This document shows positions 18,196 to 27,026 of a stretch of DNA of 64,000 nt, piece by piece (the first letter of the stretch is position 1; every line of letters begins with the position of its first letter). The notes beneath the pieces were generated by a model. That model saw nothing but the letters and a program-made list of their open reading frames with translations. It was not told where the DNA came from and searched no databases. This stretch comes from Terrimonas ginsenosidimutans (GTDB taxonomy: Bacteria > Bacteroidota > Bacteroidia > Chitinophagales > Chitinophagaceae), in assembly GCF_022012415.1 (NCBI RefSeq), contig NZ_JAKLTR010000007.1, forward strand, positions 62,001 through 126,000. Direction: 5' to 3'. Both the position numbers and the translations under genes were made by a program.

Positions 18196-20241
18196 ATGTT
18201 TGCTAGAATATCGGGAATTCTCCTTCTCCTGGGCCTTTACGTATCTGCCTCAGCACAATCCTCCACGTATTTCAAAAGCAGTGATAATCTCTATCATATT
18301 TACCTGCCGGGTGGATGGACAAAGCAGGCATCCACGAAAGGTATGCCCCTGTCGTTGCAGCCTCCCGATAGCAAGAAAACAGATTTTCCAACTGCGCTTA
18401 CACTTGAAACAGGTTCGCTTGCGGCCGGATACGAGAAAGCCGGCATCCGTGAAATTGCCAAAGCGGAGGAAGCGATCATGAAGCAGCAATTTGGCCAAAC
18501 TCTTACGATCACCTCCAATGAATTCCGGATAATCAACAATAAGGAATGGTGGCATTTTGTTTTTTCGGTCAAAGCATCAAAGAAATTGAGCTATCGTTTC
18601 AATATTTTCAAAACGATTCATAACCAGGTCACCTATACATTATCTTACCGGGGTGAGGAAGGCGAGTATTATGCTAACCAGCAGCCGGCGATCAATGCGA
18701 TCTGGTCATTCATGTTCTATACCTCTGACGATACTGAATACAAAGACAGCCAGGGTGCAATAGATAACGCTACGGCCCTGCGTCAGCTTCAGCCTTTTTC
18801 CGGTACGTATGTTTTCTTCATAGAAGACAATTCGGGAAGAGTAAAACAAACGATCACCATCGGGGACTCTGCGCAGGGAAAATACAAGGCGATGGAGAGA
18901 AGAGAGATCTTCAGAAACGGGAAGAACAACCTGTTCGAGGCAGCACTCAGGCCTGAGTCGATAGAGGGTGATGTCATCACGCTTTCCACAGATGCGGTGA
19001 GCATTTTTGACAATACGCTGAACCTTCGCAAGGCCAGCTATAAACTTCAAAAGAACAGCGAGGGTTTTGCGGCGGTGATGTGGGCAAGAGATTCGACGTT
19101 CAAGTCGATGGACATGGTCTTTGTGAAACAAAAATCTCCCGTTCAAACGAAGGCGCAGGTGGTTCCGGCAACAGCTGGTGTCAAAAATGAGGTTGATGGC
19201 CTCGGCGTTATAAAAGACCCGATGACAGCTGCGGATGAAGCGGATAACCTGAAAAGATTTGGAAACGGTAAAGTAAGCCGGGCTCTTCCCAATGAGTTAA
19301 AACTTGTCACATCGGGCAACAAGACAGTTTCGCTGAAAGATGATGGTTCCACTTCTTATAAATTCCTGGGGTCTGTAAAAGAATTGAATAGTTATGTCAT
19401 CCAGCGGCTGGAAGAAGAGGATGTACTGAGCTATATTGTCGTGAATAAAACAACGGGGGCCGTCTCCGATCTTCCTGCCCTGGACTACAGGTTGTCGCCA
19501 GACAAAAAATGGATGGTTGTTTATAACAATGCGCTTTCCGCGCAGGATCTTGAGTCGGCAAGTTTTATACGGATCCTTTCTGTTTCTGATGCCGGTATAA
19601 AAGAGTCATACGAGGTTACCACGGCTGAGCCGGGGAGTAAAAAGGGTTGGGCGCCAGCTTCTGTCAAATGGGCTGGAAACAGTTCGATCGAAGTGGAGAA
19701 GGAAGCGATCGTTTCAGGAAAGAAAGGAGCAGCCGGTAAAACTTCCCTGAACTTCAACAATGGGAAATGGGTCATGGCTGCGGCACAGCAGCAACCGGTA
19801 CCTGGTGCAACACTTGTTCCATCTGTGACAGACAGGGTAATGAAGGGCGGTAAAACGCCGGATGAGCTGGGTAGGATCCTTCTTGCCGCGATGAAGAGCA
19901 ATGACGTTAAAACATGGTATGCCTGCATCATGGAAGGCAGCCTGGAGGAAGTGACCGCCTCGTTTAAAAAGGTCAGGGAGCATTTTACAACCCAGGGTTT
20001 GAGCGACTGGAGTAAAGTGCAATTCAGCAGGGTCACTTATTCGAAAGACTCCTATAATACAGATCCAGAGAGATCGATCTTTACTTTTTACAATATCGAG
20101 TTCACCTACGAGAAGGATTTTATCGGGTTGCTTAAAGGCTCTGTGAACAGTGCACGAATAGAACTCATCGGGGGTAAATATTACCTGCTGCGCGGCTTGA
20201 ATGATGGTGGCATGATGAGGAAGGGGCAGTATAACAGGTAG
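18196..20241 (+). CDS. Large secreted protein of unknown function
   Basis: 681 residues with a signal peptide ending ASAQ (about 21). Three parts can be seen. About 25-180 resembles a PsbP/DcrB-type module (YHIYLPGGWTKQ, then WWHFVFSVKASKKLSYRFN). About 195-310 is a lipocalin-like beta-barrel (FSGTYVFFIEDNSGRVKQTI; later TFKSMDMVFVKQ). The remainder includes a beta-rich, possibly WD-like segment and a C-terminal alpha/beta domain from about 550. These domain guesses are from pattern only. It is probably periplasmic or exported. Monocistronic, convergent with the response regulator at 20767 across a repeat array. Confidence 0.7.
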   Translation: MFARISGILLLLGLYVSASAQSSTYFKSSDNLYHIYLPGGWTKQASTKGMPLSLQPPDSKKTDFPTALTLETGSLAAGYEKAGIREIAKAEEAIMKQQFGQTLTITSNEFRIINNKEWWHFVFSVKASKKLSYRFNIFKTIHNQVTYTLSYRGEEGEYYANQQPAINAIWSFMFYTSDDTEYKDSQGAIDNATALRQLQPFSGTYVFFIEDNSGRVKQTITIGDSAQGKYKAMERREIFRNGKNNLFEAALRPESIEGDVITLSTDAVSIFDNTLNLRKASYKLQKNSEGFAAVMWARDSTFKSMDMVFVKQKSPVQTKAQVVPATAGVKNEVDGLGVIKDPMTAADEADNLKRFGNGKVSRALPNELKLVTSGNKTVSLKDDGSTSYKFLGSVKELNSYVIQRLEEEDVLSYIVVNKTTGAVSDLPALDYRLSPDKKWMVVYNNALSAQDLESASFIRILSVSDAGIKESYEVTTAEPGSKKGWAPASVKWAGNSSIEVEKEAIVSGKKGAAGKTSLNFNNGKWVMAAAQQQPVPGATLVPSVTDRVMKGGKTPDELGRILLAAMKSNDVKTWYACIMEGSLEEVTASFKKVREHFTTQGLSDWSKVQFSRVTYSKDSYNTDPERSIFTFYNIEFTYEKDFIGLLKGSVNSARIELIGGKYYLLRGLNDGGMMRKGQYNR

Positions 20242-20462
20242 GGCAGGTCTCTCCACACTTTTCATTTCGCGGGTATCCGCAGCAATCGGGGTGATCGACG
20301 TGTTCCCGTCCCGGGAAGGATCTGCTTTCATCTCTGAAAGTGAACCCGGGGACAGGCAGGTTGTTAATTTCGATCGGCAAACTTTTCATGATTCTTGTTC
20401 TCCTGAGAAGCTGCCCGCATATGTGGCGGATGCTTCCGGAATGCCGAAAGGTGGGATAAGAC

Positions 20463-20626
20463 ATGGATAGGGCATGCCAGCCGGATGCTTTTTTCAGGCT
20501 ATCGCTAAGCTAAGGGCATACTACCCTGATGCTATTCCCATGCTATCGCGATGCTTAATTGATGCTTCAACCATGCTATAACCATGCTATAACCATGCTT
20601 CCCTAATGCTTCACCATGCTGAAAAG
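20463..20626. repeat. 11-bp-period degenerate ATGCT repeat array
   Basis: About 15 consecutive units keep strict 11-bp phase from 20463 (unit starts 20463, 20474, 20485, and so on to 20606, then one 10-bp step to 20616). Most units begin with ATGCT; examples are ATGCTATAACC (twice in a row), ATGCTATCGCG and ATGCTTCAACC. It lies between two convergent genes and has no long reading frame. Confidence 0.9.
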
Positions 20627-20766
20627 GGCAGGATCTGGTACTATTCCGAAGCTGGTTTACTCAAGCCGGGGACGACCATAATTGGTCTTTATTTTTCGGC
20701 AGGGCCTGGCGGGAGGCATCCAGGACCCGGGCAATTCAGCTAAGGCTTATCGGATCAATTTCAGGT

Positions 20767-21144
20767 TCAGGAACTTTTCTGTACGGACACCAATGCCGCG
20801 TTGATCACAGGTAAAACATCCTGATCCCGGAATGGTTTTGAAATATAGCCGGCGGGGCATAATCTTTTCACGTCTTCATCAATATGATCGTAGGTATTTG
20901 CCGAGATAAAAATAAACGGGATGTTCTGGTCGCGCAGCCTTTCTGCGATCTGCAGACCGGTTTCGGAGCCGCGTAAAAAGATGTCAAGGCAAACGAGATC
21001 GGGGCGACGGGACGCGATCATGGCAAAGGCTTCGGTAGCGTGGTGGGCAATGCCCAGCACCTCTATGCCATTGTTTTCAAGAATGAGCTGCAGGTCAAAT
21101 GCTCCGATGAACATGTCATCTACGATCAATACGCTCCCGTTCAT
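20767..21144 (-). CDS. Single-domain response regulator
   Basis: 125 residues forming only a CheY-like receiver: acidic pocket DD at 9-10, phospho-acceptor Asp54 (LVCLDIFLRGS), switch residue Ser in FIFISAN, and Lys in ISKPF. No output domain, so it must act through a partner. Its start overlaps the stop of the TPR kinase gene by 4 bp, so it is the likely cognate partner. The receiver is strikingly close to that of the sigma54 activator at 29693 (same Asp54 position, GIAH, DIFL.G, IPFIF.SAN), suggesting recent duplication of the two signalling pairs. Confidence 0.9.
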   Translation of the reverse strand: MNGSVLIVDDMFIGAFDLQLILENNGIEVLGIAHHATEAFAMIASRRPDLVCLDIFLRGSETGLQIAERLRDQNIPFIFISANTYDHIDEDVKRLCPAGYISKPFRDQDVLPVINAALVSVQKSS

Positions 21145-23441
21145 GCGGTGATTGTTTGGGTTCCGGGATAATGCTCTTCCATGCTCTCAGCCATGTTATT
21201 GTTGTCAAAGGTGATTGATACTTCAGTTCCTTTTGCGGAGTGGATCTTCAGCTCTCCATTCAGTTCACCGCTGAAGCCCCTGATGAGTTTCATGCCGAGC
21301 GAAGAAAATCCTGACAGGGAAATCTCACCCGGCATGCCGATGCCATTATCCCTGATCGATAAGAACAGGCGGCTTTGACCGGCTGTTTTAAAGGACACAG
21401 TGATCTGTCCTGTCCGCTGATCCGGAAAAGCATGCTTGAGTGCGTTGTTGACAGCTTCATTGAGGATGAGGCCAACAGGAACTGCCTGTGAAGGATCAAG
21501 CTCAACGGGCTCGGCCTGAAGCACGAAACGAATACGGTTGACAGTATCAAATGCGATCTTATAATAATCGAGCAGTTCTTCAAAATATACCGCCATATTA
21601 ACGGATGATATATTCTCTGACTGATAAAGTTTTTTATGAATGAGGGACATGGAGTGAATACGGTGCTGACTGTTCCTGATCGCCTCTTTTGCCGTTTCAT
21701 CATTCAGGAAATAAGACTGCGTATTGAGAAGGCTCATTACTACCTGGAGGTTGTTCTTTACCCGGTGATGGATCTCCTTCAGCAGCCAGTCTTTTTCCTC
21801 AAGCAGTCCTTCTTTTTCCTGCAGCAGGTTTTCCTTATCGGTCAACAGTTTTTCCAGCTCTCTATTTTTTGATGCGATCTCTTTTCTGCGTTTCTGATTT
21901 AGCCTGTACTGACGAACGATCAGGCCAACTATCATCGATAACAGAATGATGCCGCTGAGGCTGAGGTTCTTTTGATAATTGGCTTTTGCTGCGCGCGCAG
22001 ACTGCAGTTCTGTTTCCTGTTTAAGGAGGGCGTTGTCTTTTTTCCTCTTATCCACATCATACTGTACTTCAAGTTCTGTTAATTGCCGGTTCTTATGAAG
22101 GTTAAAAATGCTGTCTTCGTATCTTCCTGCCAGCTGATAGTTTCTGATGGCTCCGATGTAATTTCCGTTCAGCGAATCGATCGAGAATTGCATGTAGTGG
22201 GCTAGTGGTTTATCGTACAGCATGATCTCACCCGTTTCGAGGTAAAGGTCCAGGTAGTGCTGACCAAGGGTTACATTTTTATGGTAAATGTGATATTGTG
22301 TAAGGGCCGCATAAACATCTTTCCGGGCCATTCTTTCAATGCGGCCATTAAGCTGATGCATCTGTGGCAGCAGTTGCTGATAGGTTTTTTCCGCCCGGGA
22401 GTAGCTGCCGGTGGAAATGTGGTGTGAAAGTACTGCAGCCAGGCTTTGAAGCAGCAGGGTGGGATTGCATTGTGAGTAGTTCTTCTCGATAAGCGCTATC
22501 ACATCTTCGGATTCTTTGATCTTTCCGGTCTTTACCATCAATCGCTGAAGTTTCAGGGCAATATCGCTCTCCACCATTCTATCGGCGTATTTTGCAGCAA
22601 CGGCGAGGGCTTTTTGATAATAATGTTCTGCAGTTTCCCATCTCTCGGTCTTATTCGAGATATCAGCGTATCCATCATACAGGTATATCATGTAGTAAGT
22701 CTGGTCACCCAGTTCTTCTGCAAGATTGAGCGCTTTGCTGATGGTGGTGAAAGCTTTTTCGTGCTCGCCTGACTGGTTATATATCCAGGCTTGTGATGTC
22801 AATAAATGCTGGATATCTTTTTTACCCGTTGCGGTATAGTACATGATCGCAGAGTCGAGTAAATGGGATATTTCGTTTTTCAGGTTGCGGTATTTCGTAT
22901 TATCTGCCAGGTCTTCATAGGCTGCACCAAGAACCCTTTTCGTGCCGATCTTTTTTGCAAGGGACATGTTCTCTGCTGTAATGATCCGGGTGCTATCGGT
23001 ATTATATACATACACGAATGCCCTGAACAGCGTTCTGCTCGCATTAAACACGCCTGTATCGTTTTTGACGGAGGCAGACAGATCAACTGCTTTTCTGGCA
23101 AAGTTTATACTTTCAGGATACCTGCTGGCATAGTTATAGGCTTTCGAATAAAGGATGTAGGTGTCTGAAAGATCCTGTGCCGAGCCTGTACTCTTTGCAA
23201 GGTCTTCACACTGCTTTGCCAAAGACAGGGCCGTATCCAGTGACTGAGGGAACGCAACCATATACGATTGTTCTACATGATAATCTCCCATAGCCAGCAT
23301 CGCCCTGATCTTTTGCTGACCCTGGGATGCACTACGTAAGTTTTTAGTCAGCTGGTTGTAGAGAGGCCTGTTCCATTGCGCGTGCACAAACTGTGCATGC
23401 AAAGTGAGTACTAAAATCAGGAGAAAAGACTTTGATTGCAT
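21141..23441 (-). CDS. TPR-containing HisKA_2 sensor histidine kinase
   Basis: 766 residues. Signal peptide (1-22, VHAQ), periplasmic TPR-rich helical sensor at about 30-440, one membrane helix at about 489-508 (SGIILLSMIVGLIV), a coiled coil with repeated LLxEKExLL, then a HisKA_2 dimerisation domain with the acceptor His in EIHHRVKNNLQ (about residue 559) and a HATPase domain (NEAVNNALKHAF; DNGIGMP). This architecture is common in Bacteroidota. Its catalytic part is close to that of the short kinase at 28713. The 4-bp overlap with the response regulator indicates a two-gene operon. The divergent intergenic region carries two copies of the dyad described for this region. Confidence 0.92.
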   Translation of the reverse strand: MQSKSFLLILVLTLHAQFVHAQWNRPLYNQLTKNLRSASQGQQKIRAMLAMGDYHVEQSYMVAFPQSLDTALSLAKQCEDLAKSTGSAQDLSDTYILYSKAYNYASRYPESINFARKAVDLSASVKNDTGVFNASRTLFRAFVYVYNTDSTRIITAENMSLAKKIGTKRVLGAAYEDLADNTKYRNLKNEISHLLDSAIMYYTATGKKDIQHLLTSQAWIYNQSGEHEKAFTTISKALNLAEELGDQTYYMIYLYDGYADISNKTERWETAEHYYQKALAVAAKYADRMVESDIALKLQRLMVKTGKIKESEDVIALIEKNYSQCNPTLLLQSLAAVLSHHISTGSYSRAEKTYQQLLPQMHQLNGRIERMARKDVYAALTQYHIYHKNVTLGQHYLDLYLETGEIMLYDKPLAHYMQFSIDSLNGNYIGAIRNYQLAGRYEDSIFNLHKNRQLTELEVQYDVDKRKKDNALLKQETELQSARAAKANYQKNLSLSGIILLSMIVGLIVRQYRLNQKRRKEIASKNRELEKLLTDKENLLQEKEGLLEEKDWLLKEIHHRVKNNLQVVMSLLNTQSYFLNDETAKEAIRNSQHRIHSMSLIHKKLYQSENISSVNMAVYFEELLDYYKIAFDTVNRIRFVLQAEPVELDPSQAVPVGLILNEAVNNALKHAFPDQRTGQITVSFKTAGQSRLFLSIRDNGIGMPGEISLSGFSSLGMKLIRGFSGELNGELKIHSAKGTEVSITFDNNNMAESMEEHYPGTQTITA

Positions 23442-23566
23442 AACAACCAGATGGTTAAAATTTGAGTCAGTTAAATGGCGTTGTTGAAATAAAAGTAATG
23501 ATAAACCATACTACAAACCATGTACTATAGCAGAAAAAAACAAAAAAGACTTGAGCAGTTCTTCTG

Positions 23567-23627
23567 TTAGCGATATTTCATTAATCATGCTTTATAACCT
23601 CAAACCTCAGTAACGATATTTCGCTAA
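23567..23627. promoter_or_regulatory. Paired 18-bp dyads, locus A
   Basis: Site A1 at 23567-23584 is TTAGCGATATTTCATTAA and site A2 at 23610-23627 is GTAACGATATTTCGCTAA. The consensus is TTAGCG-ATATTT-CGCTAA, with 6-bp inverted arms. Start-to-start distance is 43 bp, about four helical turns. The pair lies between the divergent TPR kinase and lipoprotein genes, 126 to 134 bp from each start. No convincing -24/-12 promoter follows on either side. Confidence 0.65.
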
Positions 23628-23760
23628 TTTCTTGAAATGCCGTTGATGATTTTTATGTCATGTTGACTCTGTAAATGAAAATGAACAACTTAACAAGTGG
23701 TATGAATTTTAGTTCCCGGTACACGATCAAACAAGTAATCATTCTTAAAACAAACTTATT

Positions 23761-24495
23761 ATGAAGAAGATCTTTTCGCTTGTGTTCTTTTTAACTATTT
23801 CCCTGTTAACGATGGCCTGTGAGAAATGCTACAACAACAAGGATTTTGAAATCAGTTCCACAACTGTTACCCACAACAAAGAACTGGGTGTAACTGTCTG
23901 GGAGATCAAAGTAAAAGGGAAAGCGGGACAAACAACTCCGAAGGGAGTTGGTAAGCTCAACGGTGCTCCGGTATTGGGATATGTTTTTCCCACTACATTG
24001 AAACCATCCGATGTCGGCTTTAGTGAAACCGAAGGTATTCTTGCGCTTGCGTTAACATCGCATCCAGATTTTGATGATACTCCCATGTGGGATGAAAATG
24101 TGGACCGCAATTACGGAAACGATGGCGTCATCTGGCATCCGCATTGGGTCGTGTTGCAAAAGGATGCACGTGTGGCTGGTGGTCTCTCTGTGACGCAGTT
24201 CACTAAGGGAGATCCGGGAGTGGTACTGCCTGCGAATAACCCCGGCATGGAAATGTATATGGACAGTCCCGGATTTAATGTAGTGACCAATGGAAATACG
24301 ATCCGTGTGATCGTTCCCGATTACAGGATCAGCAATAAAACGGATTTCAGGTTTGACGCGGTTGCGTGTTTTATGATGGTTGATACAGGTGGGGAAGAAG
24401 GCAGCATGGGCGCAACGAATATGCCGATGCTGGGAGTGTATAAAGTTTATTCGGTTGCGAGTAAGGATCTTTCGCTTCCCTATAAAGTAAAATAA
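23761..24495 (+). CDS. Lipoprotein of unknown function
   Basis: 244 residues with a lipoprotein signal and TMAC lipobox (Cys at about 20; the next residues are EKC). The mature part is beta-rich, with WEIKVKGKAG, GNDGVIWHPHWVVLQKD (His/Trp-rich, possibly metal-binding) and a C-terminal ACFMMVDTGG segment. I do not recognise the family. It follows dyad pair A by 134 bp and precedes a terminator, so it is a single-gene unit. A stress-induced envelope role is inferred from its place in the putative sigma54 regulon. Confidence 0.7.
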   Translation: MKKIFSLVFFLTISLLTMACEKCYNNKDFEISSTTVTHNKELGVTVWEIKVKGKAGQTTPKGVGKLNGAPVLGYVFPTTLKPSDVGFSETEGILALALTSHPDFDDTPMWDENVDRNYGNDGVIWHPHWVVLQKDARVAGGLSVTQFTKGDPGVVLPANNPGMEMYMDSPGFNVVTNGNTIRVIVPDYRISNKTDFRFDAVACFMMVDTGGEEGSMGATNMPMLGVYKVYSVASKDLSLPYKVK

Positions 24496-24522
24496 TTATC
24501 AGACAGCAGTATCAAGGTGAAC

Positions 24523-24558
24523 AGAGGGGTTCTTCAGTAGTTGAAGGGCCTCTTTTTT
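24523..24558 (+). terminator. Rho-independent terminator after the lipoprotein gene
   Basis: Stem AGAGG with CCTCT and inner CTTCA with TGAAG around a GTAG-type loop, then a run of six T residues. It lies 28 bp after the stop codon. Confidence 0.8.
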
Positions 24559-24703
24559 ATTGCGGCCTCGTTGATGAGTGGCGCAGGTTTCCGCTGAATT
24601 GAGCTGATATGCCTGCAGATGTTCTGATATTATTCTTTAACCGGTATCATCGTGTATGCAGGAGCGGCGTAACCGAATGCATGAGGGAAATGAAGTCTTT
24701 TAT

Positions 24704-24741
24704 TAGCGATATTTCGAAATCATTATTCAAATATCGCTAAT
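24704..24741. promoter_or_regulatory. Paired 18-bp dyads, locus B
   Basis: Site B1 at 24704-24721 begins TTAGCGATATTTCG. Site B2 is on the opposite strand at 24724-24741 and reads TTAGCGATATTTGAATAA. Together they make a perfect 12-bp inverted repeat (TTAGCGATATTT / AAATATCGCTAA) with a 14-bp spacer. Centres are 20 bp apart, about two helical turns. They lie about 100-130 bp before the alpha/beta hydrolase start. Confidence 0.7.
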
Positions 24742-24792
24742 GCTCACCGATGCGTTTTTCATAATGCATTGATAGAGAATGGTAATATTTGG

Positions 24793-24808
24793 CGGCGCGT
24801 AGTTTGTA
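24793..24808 (+). promoter_or_regulatory. Candidate sigma54 promoter upstream of the alpha/beta hydrolase
   Basis: CGGCGCGTAGTTTGTA has GG-N10-GT spacing and matches 9 of 12 informative positions of the -24/-12 consensus, but lacks the usual GC at -12. It is downstream of dyad pair B and about 29 bp before the start codon. Moderate support only. Confidence 0.4.
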
Positions 24809-24836
24809 TAGCAGACAGTAACTCAAACCAACTGTT

Positions 24837-25727
24837 ATGAAAAAGTACGTCGTTTTATTTCTCCTGTCCTTCGCTTCATTAGTTTCACATGCGCAAAGCG
24901 ATGCGCTGAACAGTAAAACACAATTCGCGGAGCTATCCGGAAGAAAGCTTGCTTACCGCTCTATTGGGAAAGGCTCGCCTGTTATACTGGTTAACCGGTT
25001 CAGAGGTACGCTGGATACCTGGGATCCTTTGTTCCTTGATCAGCTGGCGGCACATCATCGCGTGATCACGTTTGACTATTCAGGGATCGGGTATTCTACT
25101 GGTGAACTTCCTGCTGATATTACTAAAGTTGCTGCAGACGTCAGCGATCTTGCGAAGTATCTGAAACTTGATCAGGTCATCGTGATCGGATGGTCGTATG
25201 GCGGGCTTGTATCTCAGGTGGCCGCACTGCAAAATCCGAACCTCGTTACGCATACCATATTGCTGGGCACGGGCCCTGTGGGAAAAAGAGAAGTACCGCT
25301 GGATCAGGCATTCCTGGATCCCGCATTAAAACCTGTAAATGATCTTAATGATGAGATCGTCCTGTTTTTTGAGCCGGCTTCAGTTACATCCCGCGAAGCG
25401 GCTAAAGCTTCGCATGACAGAATAGCCCGCAGGTTAGATGTATCCAGGATCCCTTCCACGATGAATGTTTTCGAGAGATATTTCAAAGGGGGAACCATGG
25501 CCGCGGAAGACGCAGCAGGATTCCGGGGCCAACTGATGACAACCAAAATGCCGATACTGGTGATCTCGGGTGACCATGATATCAGCTTTGCTGTGGAGAA
25601 CTGGTTTCCGCTTGTAAGGAAATTGCCAACAACACAGCTGATCGTGCTGCCGTTGACGGGACATGCACCACAGCATCAACATCCTGCACTTGTGGTGTCT
25701 TATATCGAAGGATTTCTGGCGCGTTAG
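24837..25727 (+). CDS. Exported alpha/beta hydrolase
   Basis: 296 residues with a signal peptide ending SHAQ (about 20). The alpha/beta hydrolase fold is shown by the nucleophile elbow GWSYGG (Ser120), the acid Asp in ISGDHD and the His in LTGHAPQHQ. The oxyanion-loop segment is VNRFRGTLDTWDP, where most relatives have HG, an odd change that may affect activity. It is a periplasmic or secreted esterase or related enzyme, with unknown substrate. First gene of an esterase pair (107 bp gap) that also precedes catalase. Likely driven from the dyad/sigma54 region upstream. Confidence 0.85.
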   Translation: MKKYVVLFLLSFASLVSHAQSDALNSKTQFAELSGRKLAYRSIGKGSPVILVNRFRGTLDTWDPLFLDQLAAHHRVITFDYSGIGYSTGELPADITKVAADVSDLAKYLKLDQVIVIGWSYGGLVSQVAALQNPNLVTHTILLGTGPVGKREVPLDQAFLDPALKPVNDLNDEIVLFFEPASVTSREAAKASHDRIARRLDVSRIPSTMNVFERYFKGGTMAAEDAAGFRGQLMTTKMPILVISGDHDISFAVENWFPLVRKLPTTQLIVLPLTGHAPQHQHPALVVSYIEGFLAR

Positions 25728-25834
25728 TCCATCCTCAGATCGTATCACGCACGGAGCAGAAAATGTCACAATCGTTTAAAGTCGTTATTCAAACAAACCG
25801 ATAAAACATCAATGTAATTCAAAAACAAAAAAGT

Positions 25835-26926
25835 ATGAAACCATTATCATTACCAACTGTATTTGCAATGGCCCTTCTTGCGGGCGTTCCGGTACTTGTT
25901 TCCTGCAATTCAAGTGGAAACAGTGCTCCGGCAGCAGAAAATATATCAAAAGCGGAAACCTCATCACCGGTAAATTATGCCAGCGATCCTCATCTGAGTG
26001 CTGCAACAAAAGAATTCCTGAAACCACTTAATTCAGGAGGAAAGCCACTGGAAACATTGCCGGTTGAAGACGCAAGAAATGTGTTGGTGGGTGCACAGGG
26101 CGGAGCCACGGTAGATCTTTCCGGCATCGATGAATCAACAAAGGAAATTCAGCAGGATGGGATGACGATCACGCTGAACATCGTAAGAACCAAAGGCGCT
26201 AAGGGTGTGCAGCCAGGGTTTATGTATATACACGGAGGCGGATGGGTGCTGGGAGACTATCCCACACATAAACGGATGGTCCGCGATCTGGTTGTACTGA
26301 CAGGATATACAGCCGTATTTGTAGAGTATAAACGTGCGCCTGAATTCAAATATCCTTACCAGGTAAATGAAGTCTATGCTGCTGCAAAATGGCTTGCTGA
26401 TCATGGAGCGGAGGTTGGACTGGATGGTAAGAATATGGCGATCATCGGAAACAGCGCCGGAGGAAATCTTGCAACAGCAGCCGCATTGATGGCAAAAGAA
26501 AAAGGAGGCGTGGCATTTAAAACACAGATCCTGTTCTGGCCGGTGACGGATGCAGATTTTAGCAGGGAATCCTGGAAGCTGTATGGAGAACAACGCTTTC
26601 TTACCGCTTCGCTGATGAAATGGATGTGGGATCAGTACATCCCGGCAGAGAAAAGAAAAGAGATCTATGCATCACCATTGCAGGCTACCGTTGAACAATT
26701 GAAAGGTTTGCCACCTACATTGATACAGGTAGCGGAAAATGATATTCTGCGTGACGAAGGCGAAGCGTACGGCCGGAAATTACTGGAGGCGGGTGTTGAC
26801 GTAACAACAGTACGTTACAATGACGTGATACATGATTGGGGATTACTCAACGGACTCGCGGGTATTCCTCAGACAAAAGCATTATTCATTCAAACCGCGG
26901 CCGAACTGAAAAAACATTTAAAATGA
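25835..26926 (+). CDS. Lipoprotein alpha/beta hydrolase, hormone-sensitive-lipase family
   Basis: 363 residues with a lipoprotein signal and LVSC lipobox (Cys24). The HSL-type oxyanion motif HGGG is at 133-136 ([12 protein letters not shown]). The nucleophile is Ser207 in GNSAGG, the acid is in [10 protein letters not shown], and the His is in VIHDWGLL. Family IV esterases hydrolyse short-chain acyl esters. Residues 28-95 are a low-conservation linker that tethers the enzyme to the membrane. It follows the exported hydrolase and ends before a hairpin, so the two hydrolases probably form one unit, acting in the envelope. Confidence 0.88.
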   Translation: MKPLSLPTVFAMALLAGVPVLVSCNSSGNSAPAAENISKAETSSPVNYASDPHLSAATKEFLKPLNSGGKPLETLPVEDARNVLVGAQGGATVDLSGIDESTKEIQQDGMTITLNIVRTKGAKGVQPGFMYIHGGGWVLGDYPTHKRMVRDLVVLTGYTAVFVEYKRAPEFKYPYQVNEVYAAAKWLADHGAEVGLDGKNMAIIGNSAGGNLATAAALMAKEKGGVAFKTQILFWPVTDADFSRESWKLYGEQRFLTASLMKWMWDQYIPAEKRKEIYASPLQATVEQLKGLPPTLIQVAENDILRDEGEAYGRKLLEAGVDVTTVRYNDVIHDWGLLNGLAGIPQTKALFIQTAAELKKHLK

Positions 26927-26954
26927 TCTCATAGCAGGTGGTTTGTTGATTTCA

Positions 26955-26990
26955 GCCGGGGGCAAACAGGTGTTTGCTCCCGGCATTTTA
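26955..26990 (+). terminator. Hairpin terminator or attenuator before catalase
   Basis: A 13-bp stem with one G-T pair (GCCGGGGGCAAAC / GTTTGCTCCCGGC), a 4-nt loop, then ATTTTATG. Only 37 bp separate it from the catalase ATG, leaving little room for a separate promoter, so it may reduce rather than end transcription. Confidence 0.75.
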
Positions 26991-27026
26991 TGTAAAAAAT
27001 CTATTCAATTTATTTATCGATCTATC

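Noticed and set aside
17835-18206. 123-codon plus-strand reading frame
   Set aside because: Overlaps the end of the helical protein gene and the start of the secreted-protein gene; the sequence is Cys/Arg-rich with no fold signs.
23628-23760. Sigma54 promoter after dyad pair A
   Set aside because: The only GG elements (TGGTATGAATTTTAGT and CCGGTACACG) lack the GC or GT at the right spacing.
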